Shown here: piece by piece, positions 24,430-29,134 of the stretch
How the letters are laid out: every line of letters begins with the position of its first letter
How positions within the stretch are numbered: the first letter of the stretch is position 1
From: an uncultured Blautia sp.
GTDB taxonomy: Bacteria; Bacillota; Clostridia; Lachnospirales; Lachnospiraceae
NCBI GenBank assembly: GCA_945872375.1
Contig: CAMBYR010000004.1
Location: 1-29,134, forward strand
Reading direction: 5' to 3'
Length of the DNA stretch: 29,134 bases
The notes under the pieces: generated by a model
Database searches by the model: none
Seen by the model: the letters and a program-made list of their open reading frames with translations, nothing else
Told to the model about the DNA's origin: nothing
Position numbers and translations under genes: made by a program

Positions 24430-25791
24430 TTATGACAAGATCCGTGCACCAATACCATCGCCGAAATCAATCTGAAGGCCGATCCAGATGGGCACACCGC
24501 CTCCCGGTGCCACATCCCGGATGGAATTGTCCGGAAATTTTGCTTTCCATACCTTTTTGGAAAGATTCTTGATTCCGTACATGCCTTTTCGGTTACGGTT
24601 CTCAATCACTTCTCCGGTAATCGTATCAAAATCATCCTCATTTTCCGTGTAGCAGCGATAGAGCTTCAGGCCCGGATAAAGAGGTGCCAGAAGATCCTTG
24701 ATCTGCAGCGTATAAATCTTGCTTCCGCAGTTCCTGCAGCGGCATACAAAATGAGGTTCATGGTTAAACAATGTTGAATAGGTCACTTTTCCGCAGGAGC
24801 AGTGAATAATATCGGAACGCAGACGAATCAGAAGCTCCTGCCAGCGTTTTTCAATAATTCTCTTGTTCGGGCTCATCAGTCCTTCCGTAAAGCTTCTGGT
24901 AAACGCTTCACGGATGTAAGACGGGTACAGATTCCACAGCTTGATGGCATTGTCGTGAACACCCTTTACCGGACGATTGGCATCATTATTGGGATCAAAA
25001 ATAAAGATCGGAGATTTTCCATAATGAAGAAGCTCCTTGCCCTCGGTAAGAACCACGCTTTTCAGCACATTTTTTCCTTCCAGCGGATCGCTCCTCATAA
25101 AGAGGCGGAACAGTACCACTGCCAGAGAATAACGGTCTGTAAGCACGTCCGGTTTTGCCACTCCCCGAACGATCTCCGGGGCCATGTAACCCGGGAAACC
25201 GCCGATACCGAAGTTTTCTCCGTCGGGAGCCACATTATCGCAGTCGCATACCAGCACTTCGCCTGTCTTTGTATTGATAAAGAAACCGCCGCCATTTAAG
25301 TCCTGATAGCTCTTGCCTGCCAGGTGCAGAGAACGGAACGCCTTGACAATATTAATGGCAGCCGTTACCTGAGCGTCCAGGCTCTCGAATTTATACGTTT
25401 CCTTGATGGCATTCTGCCCTTTGACTGCCGGTTTTTTCCACTTAAATCCGATATAAATGGTATCCATATCCACATAACCGGATGGAGCCACATCCATCAG
25501 ATACCCAAAAGTCGGATACTGACCTGTGGCTGTAATATACTTCGGCCACAGAAAATGATGATCATTTTCCGGTGCACCGTCATCAATATTGTTTTCCAGA
25601 TTTTTCCGGAAATCAGCAGGATGAGGTAATTTATCATAAAAATACCACTTCAGGGCATACGGTTTTCCCTGATAGTCCACCAGATAAACGATACCCTGGC
25701 CGCCCCGTCCAAGCTCTTTGCGAACAACCGCTTCTCCTCCGTCTTTGATTCTGACTCTGTCACCTGTTTTTAATTCACATGATGCTCCCAT
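24430..25791 (-). CDS. Ser/Thr protein kinase with zinc ribbon and FHA-like tail
   Basis: 453 residues. Kinase domain (about 20-325): glycine loop LGRGGQGIV (27-35), ATP lysine Lys48 in YALKW, catalytic loop YQDLNGGGFF (Asp164), metal-binding VCDCDN in the DFG position, GYMAPEIV, and RYSLAVVLFRLF. The usual Asn five residues after the catalytic Asp is Gly, with an Asn at +2, a departure to note. A zinc ribbon follows (CSC at 331-333; CRC and CRNC at 350-355) and then an FHA-like beta module (NRNRKGMYGIKNLSKKVW, APGGGVPIWIGLQIDFGDG). It is cytosolic with no membrane helix, unlike PASTA kinases. GGAGGATGAAAC precedes the ATG. It is probably the active kinase of the locus, acting on the vWA proteins or its own pseudokinase paralogue (inference). 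Confidence 0.9.
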   Translation of the reverse strand: MGASCELKTGDRVRIKDGGEAVVRKELGRGGQGIVYLVDYQGKPYALKWYFYDKLPHPADFRKNLENNIDDGAPENDHHFLWPKYITATGQYPTFGYLMDVAPSGYVDMDTIYIGFKWKKPAVKGQNAIKETYKFESLDAQVTAAINIVKAFRSLHLAGKSYQDLNGGGFFINTKTGEVLVCDCDNVAPDGENFGIGGFPGYMAPEIVRGVAKPDVLTDRYSLAVVLFRLFMRSDPLEGKNVLKSVVLTEGKELLHYGKSPIFIFDPNNDANRPVKGVHDNAIKLWNLYPSYIREAFTRSFTEGLMSPNKRIIEKRWQELLIRLRSDIIHCSCGKVTYSTLFNHEPHFVCRCRNCGSKIYTLQIKDLLAPLYPGLKLYRCYTENEDDFDTITGEVIENRNRKGMYGIKNLSKKVWKAKFPDNSIRDVAPGGGVPIWIGLQIDFGDGIGARILS

Positions 25792-25840
25792 GTTTCATCC
25801 TCCAACTTTCTCTGTTTCGTTTCTGCTGCGCACCTGTTAT

Positions 25841-26704
25841 TTACCATCCTTCATCAAAGGAAACATCAGAGCTGTCTGCTCCTCCCATAATATCGGTGGC
25901 CTTCTTCACTTCTTCCACCAGACGACGCTCTTTATCCTTAAAGACATCTTCCTCTGTTTTTTCGGATCCTTCGTCTGTCAGAGACATACTCTTGCTTCCG
26001 ATCTGGGAGGAAGTGACAGCCAGAAGAGTAATCAGATTTTTCAGCTCTTCTGCACCATGTGCCTGTACCGCCAGTTCTTCGCAGCCGGTAAATTCCCGAA
26101 GCACGCTCATATTTGGCGCGGAACCGATTCCTACCGCAATTTTCAGGCCATATTTGTACCAGTTATTTTTCTTCAGTGTATTCAGACCGGTTTTCCAGTC
26201 ATCTGTAGGAGAGCCATCCGTCATTACAAAAATGACAGGTGCATAGGACAGTGACGGTTTATTCATAAACGCAGAACGGGACAGCTTTGCACTGAGCTGC
26301 TTGAAGGCCTCTCCCATAACCGTCGTTCCGCCTGCGCTTAAACGCGGCCACTGCTGATATTCTTCTACTCTGACAGGAGACGTTGTGATCCATTCACACT
26401 TGCTGTCAAACTTCATAACAGCTATGCTGATATCTGTCTCCGCGCCGCCGATTCCGATCAGCTCAGGAAGCAGTTCCTCCATAGTTCCGTTTACTGTTCC
26501 AATCTTGGTTCCGCTCATACTTCCGGATGTATCAATCAGGAAAAAGATGGTCATGCTCTTTCTGGAAGGCTCCATCGTATCCAGAAAATCCTCTTCTTCA
26601 ATTTCCTGTCCCTGAACCTCTTTTACCTCGTCATCGCCCCAGTCCAGATCATCAAAATCTGCGGTATCAAAATTCAGATCCATTTCATTTTTGCTCTCTG
26701 CCAT
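25841..26704 (-). CDS. vWA-domain protein 1 (TerY-like)
   Basis: 287 residues. The vWA domain (about 50-232) has an intact MIDAS: DTSGS (Asp58, Ser60, Ser62), GGTTVMGEA and MTDGSPTD. The N-terminal tail is strongly acidic (MDLNFDTADFDDLDWGDDE), and the part after the domain carries SSQIGSKSM, a charged linker and C-terminal VSFDEGW, as in vWA protein 3. The start at 26704 has AAGGAGAGAACACA upstream; an ATG 24 codons earlier lacks a site and gives a Lys/Glu-rich extension that is not shared with the paralogue. It lies between the transglutaminase-like gene and the active kinase gene. Confidence 0.88.
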   Translation of the reverse strand: MAESKNEMDLNFDTADFDDLDWGDDEVKEVQGQEIEEEDFLDTMEPSRKSMTIFFLIDTSGSMSGTKIGTVNGTMEELLPELIGIGGAETDISIAVMKFDSKCEWITTSPVRVEEYQQWPRLSAGGTTVMGEAFKQLSAKLSRSAFMNKPSLSYAPVIFVMTDGSPTDDWKTGLNTLKKNNWYKYGLKIAVGIGSAPNMSVLREFTGCEELAVQAHGAEELKNLITLLAVTSSQIGSKSMSLTDEGSEKTEEDVFKDKERRLVEEVKKATDIMGGADSSDVSFDEGW

Positions 26705-26785
26705 TGTGTTCTCTCCTTTTCGTGTTTTGTGAAATTTCATAATCCTTTCGGATTTTTCTTCATTTTCTCTTTTCAAAATCCTGTA

Positions 26786-27793
26786 TCATAAAAGACAGAT
26801 ATCATATATATAAAGTCTGTCGTTATATCGATGCCTGTAGCTGCCGGACACGGATGCACTTACCCAGGAAAGGATTTCCTGCCCAGACAGGTCTTTTGCC
26901 GCCCCTTTTAACTGGAAATATAATCGTTTCTGATGATTCTTCCCGGACTTCGCAAGGTACTGACGCACCTGAGACGCATCTGTAAAAATCACATGATTTC
27001 TGGCAAAATAACTGGCATTTTCCAGACTGCAGTCCACCTTTGGTTCCAAAAAAAACAGATAATTTTTCATAAGCTGACCGCATCGAAGGAAATAGTCATA
27101 GGCAATCTGCCGCTTATCCGGTAACGCTCCCAGATCCATGGTCACATCCATATGATACCACTGATCCTTTAAGCATACCAGGTTCCAGGCATGATTGTTT
27201 TCTGCCGCCGCCCCCGTATAGGTGAAAGAATCCTGGATTCCTCTTTCCCTGACACGGCCTTCGATCACGGCTGAAGGAATCCCTGCCAGATCCAGAAGCC
27301 ATTTGATCCCCATGGCAATTCCCAGGCAAACCGCCCGGCGTTTCAAAAACACACCTGTGATGCTGCACACATCTCCGGAAGAATCGCCCGAAGCCAGGTT
27401 TTCTCTGGCATATTCCACATTACGGATAATAAAATCGTGGGCGAATCGCACCGTTGCCAGACTATTCATCCGCCTGGCTGTCACTTCATCCAGAAAACGG
27501 TTTCCGATTCGTTCCAGCTGCTGCCGGATTGCCCGGCTCTGTGCCATATTTTTATGATATTCCAGATTCAGTATGGTAAAAACCCCATTTCCGCTTACCG
27601 AATAGCAGGAAGTTTCCACATAAAAGAATTCCGGACAGTCCAGAACAACCATCGGAAACACCTTCTTCACCGCAGAAGATGGACCCATAATGCGGATACT
27701 CTGCTCATGAGCGGCAATTCCCTTTACAATAGCATCATACACAGGCCGTTCCAGCACAGACAAATGGTTATAATAAAAACGAAGTTCTTTCAT
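26786..27793 (-). CDS. Transglutaminase-fold protein (papain-like Cys-His-Asp)
   Basis: 335 residues, no signal peptide, so cytosolic. The central domain is a transglutaminase-like core with Cys156 in RRAVCLGIAMGIKWLLDLAGI, His201 in ENNHAWNLVCL and Asp216 in YHMDVTMD: the full catalytic triad in the right order. The first 100 and last 100 residues are not recognised. Bacterial members act as cysteine proteases, amidases or peptide cross-linking enzymes; the substrate here is unknown. It lies between an ATPase-like gene and vWA gene 1, 20 bases from the former. A regulated protease that processes a component of the signalling locus is one possibility (inference). The RBS is moderate (AGGCGGATACAT). 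Confidence 0.83.
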   Translation of the reverse strand: MKELRFYYNHLSVLERPVYDAIVKGIAAHEQSIRIMGPSSAVKKVFPMVVLDCPEFFYVETSCYSVSGNGVFTILNLEYHKNMAQSRAIRQQLERIGNRFLDEVTARRMNSLATVRFAHDFIIRNVEYARENLASGDSSGDVCSITGVFLKRRAVCLGIAMGIKWLLDLAGIPSAVIEGRVRERGIQDSFTYTGAAAENNHAWNLVCLKDQWYHMDVTMDLGALPDKRQIAYDYFLRCGQLMKNYLFFLEPKVDCSLENASYFARNHVIFTDASQVRQYLAKSGKNHQKRLYFQLKGAAKDLSGQEILSWVSASVSGSYRHRYNDRLYIYDICLL

Positions 27794-27813
27794 ATGTATC
27801 CGCCTGCCTTTCC

Positions 27814-29130
27814 CTATACCAGCATCGTATGCGCAAATTCATTTACCGCTCTGGAGTAAATATAGACCTCTCGTTTCTGCATACGCAGGATTTCTTCAGG
27901 CTTTACAATATATTCCCGTTTTATGCTGATATTGGTGTTCTCTCCACTTGTCGTCGTAGGGAAAAACTGTATGGGACTATAGCTTTTGCTTTTGCTGTAG
28001 GAACGGCTGATTTCCTCTTTATCATAGGAACCGATAACCTCAGACCATTTTGTGGCGCTGACATTGGAGCTGTGCGTAAAAATAATATTTTTTCTGCTCT
28101 TTCCCAATATCACGTTAAACAGCTTATCATCTGCATTCACAGACGCATAAATATCTCTGCTGCAAATGGCCAGTCTGCACCTGTCGGAATTCTGCTCGAT
28201 CATTCTTCGAAGATATTCATTATCCGAAACCTCCAGAGAATCCAATACACAGCAGAGAGTCATTCCCTTCTGTACCGCCAGCCGGAGCTCGGAAAGCATC
28301 AGGTTCAGCAAAAGCTGATTAGCTGTGGATACCACGTCCACCAGAAGGATTCCACGGTTGCCCAGTGTGGACAAAATATTAACCGGAGGCATGCTCTGTC
28401 CCGGTATGACAGGCTGGCGCTTCCAGAGAATATCCTGAATCTGCGCCTCCAGATCATAAAAATAATTCTCGATTTTATAATATTCACTCTGCCCTGCCAT
28501 CAGCCTCATTTTGATCTGCTGTCCCTTTGCCTGGTCCATTTTTCCCTGCATGATGGCTTCATCAATTTTGAGAAACATCTGGCCATGCGGACAGGTGGAC
28601 ATCAGATGATAGCTGGGCCTGATTCCTTTTGCTGCAAGAAAAGCACACATTCCTTCCAGATAGGTCCGCTGACTCATTTTCATTTCAAAATCTTTGGGAG
28701 CCGATTCCATGATCATCTGGCTGATCTCCCGGCTGGTTTTCTGCCAGAACGGCTCGTAGCAGGGATTCATTCCATTGATGATTCCTATCAGGCCCGTTCC
28801 CGAAAACAGATCCAGCATATATTGCTCCAGTTCCCGGTTCCCACAGTGAAGAATCACCACCGGAAGCTGATGATGCGCCGCCAGCATGGAAAACGCCCCA
28901 ACGGCTTCCGCCCGGATCCCGGCATCACCTCCGGATATTACCGTATTTTCCGGAACCTCAGATGCCGGAAAAAAACCGCCGATCTCCGATGGCTTATATT
29001 CCACAACGCCTCTTTTTTTTATATTTCGCTGCTCCGGGGTATTTCCGGACGCTCTGGTCAAGAGGCTGCTGACACCGCCAAGCATCAGCTTTGTGCCTCC
29101 CCACATCCCCTTTCCCATCAGGAGCATCAT
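27814..29130 (-). CDS. VirD4/TraG-like ATPase relative with degenerate nucleotide-binding motifs, possibly 5'-partial
   Basis: At least 438 residues; the ATG at 29130 is 4 bases from the window edge, so the true start may be outside. The C-terminal half resembles the helicase core of VirD4/TraG/HerA-type ATPases: a Walker B-like strand TLCCVLDSLEV, then DRCRLAICSRDIYAS, a segment like the ATPase sensor region (KNIIFTHSSNVSATKWSEVIGSYDKEE) and the ending KPEEILRMQKREVYIY. The P-loop position reads VISGGDAGIRAE without Lys, and the Walker B acid pair is Asp-Ser, so ATP hydrolysis is unlikely unless the key motif lies upstream. It is the first visible gene of the TerY-P-like operon. An inner ATG 16 codons in, with GGGGAGG upstream, is a less likely start. 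Family placement is a pattern judgement. Confidence 0.6.
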   Translation of the reverse strand: MMLLMGKGMWGGTKLMLGGVSSLLTRASGNTPEQRNIKKRGVVEYKPSEIGGFFPASEVPENTVISGGDAGIRAEAVGAFSMLAAHHQLPVVILHCGNRELEQYMLDLFSGTGLIGIINGMNPCYEPFWQKTSREISQMIMESAPKDFEMKMSQRTYLEGMCAFLAAKGIRPSYHLMSTCPHGQMFLKIDEAIMQGKMDQAKGQQIKMRLMAGQSEYYKIENYFYDLEAQIQDILWKRQPVIPGQSMPPVNILSTLGNRGILLVDVVSTANQLLLNLMLSELRLAVQKGMTLCCVLDSLEVSDNEYLRRMIEQNSDRCRLAICSRDIYASVNADDKLFNVILGKSRKNIIFTHSSNVSATKWSEVIGSYDKEEISRSYSKSKSYSPIQFFPTTTSGENTNISIKREYIVKPEEILRMQKREVYIYSRAVNEFAHTMLV

Positions 29131-29134
29131 TTTT

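Noticed and set aside
26792..26821. Hairpin GACAGA/TCTGTC near the end of the transglutaminase-like gene
   Set aside because: The stem is only 6 bp, the loop is long and AT-rich, and most of it is coding.
15835..29130. Plain tellurite-resistance (ter) operon
   Set aside because: vWA, kinase and PP2C genes fit TerY-P, but no TerD/TerE/TerZ or TerC protein is present in the window.
16898..29130. Type VII or type VI secretion locus
   Set aside because: FHA-like, kinase and ATPase-like parts recall such systems, but no EssC-type triple ATPase, WXG100 protein, Hcp, VgrG or sheath gene is visible here.

Overview
The window looks like a chromosome segment of a Gram-positive anaerobe of the Clostridia, most likely a Lachnospiraceae-type gut bacterium. 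This is inferred from strong AGGAGG-type ribosome binding sites, a fused AdhE with Rex-like operators, a ferredoxin-linked indolepyruvate oxidoreductase, a cobalamin adenosyltransferase gene next to dapA-dapB, and the general protein style. No rRNA, tRNA, CRISPR array, insertion sequence or phage gene was found.

Left part (1-5000, mostly minus strand): a eukaryotic-type HisA; an Asn/Gly/Thr-rich lipoprotein; a lysine/diaminopimelate cluster read as cobalamin adenosyltransferase, dapA, dapB; and a two-OB-fold SSB-like protein. Middle part, plus strand (5052-10537): the translational GTPase TypA/BipA with a clear terminator, then adhE behind a perfect consensus sigma-A promoter that carries two Rex-like inverted repeats, then a small APH-fold phosphotransferase. 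A bidirectional terminator at 10569-10598 separates these from a minus-strand operon (15694 down to 10619): iorA, iorB, a sodium:neurotransmitter-type symporter and a class I aminotransferase. Together these could import, transaminate and oxidatively decarboxylate aromatic amino acids to aryl-acetyl-CoA with reduction of ferredoxin.

Right part (29130 down to 15835, all minus strand, tightly packed, ending in a terminator at 15784-15823): an operon of at least 11 genes that I read as an expanded TerY-phosphorylation (TerY-P) type signalling locus. In order of transcription: a VirD4/TraG-like ATPase relative with decayed nucleotide-binding motifs (may start outside the window); a transglutaminase-fold protein; vWA protein 1; a Ser/Thr kinase with zinc ribbon and FHA-like tail; a second kinase-like protein with the same tail but without a recognisable ATP-binding N-lobe; vWA protein 2; vWA protein 3; a PP2C phosphatase with a long coiled coil; a stand-alone TerY-C-type zinc ribbon; a 971-residue three-pass membrane protein with an extracellular discoidin/NADase-type glycan-binding-like domain and a degenerate beta-lactamase fold; and a membrane-anchored beta-lactamase-fold serine hydrolase with intact motifs. 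The classic triad (vWA, PP2C, kinase) is known. The multiplication of vWA and kinase genes, and their linkage to a beta-lactamase-like ectodomain and an intact beta-lactamase-fold enzyme, is the part of the window most likely to be undescribed. A working model (inference) is an envelope-sensing phospho-switch in which the membrane protein reads a wall-derived or glycan ligand and the kinases and PP2C set the state of the vWA proteins.
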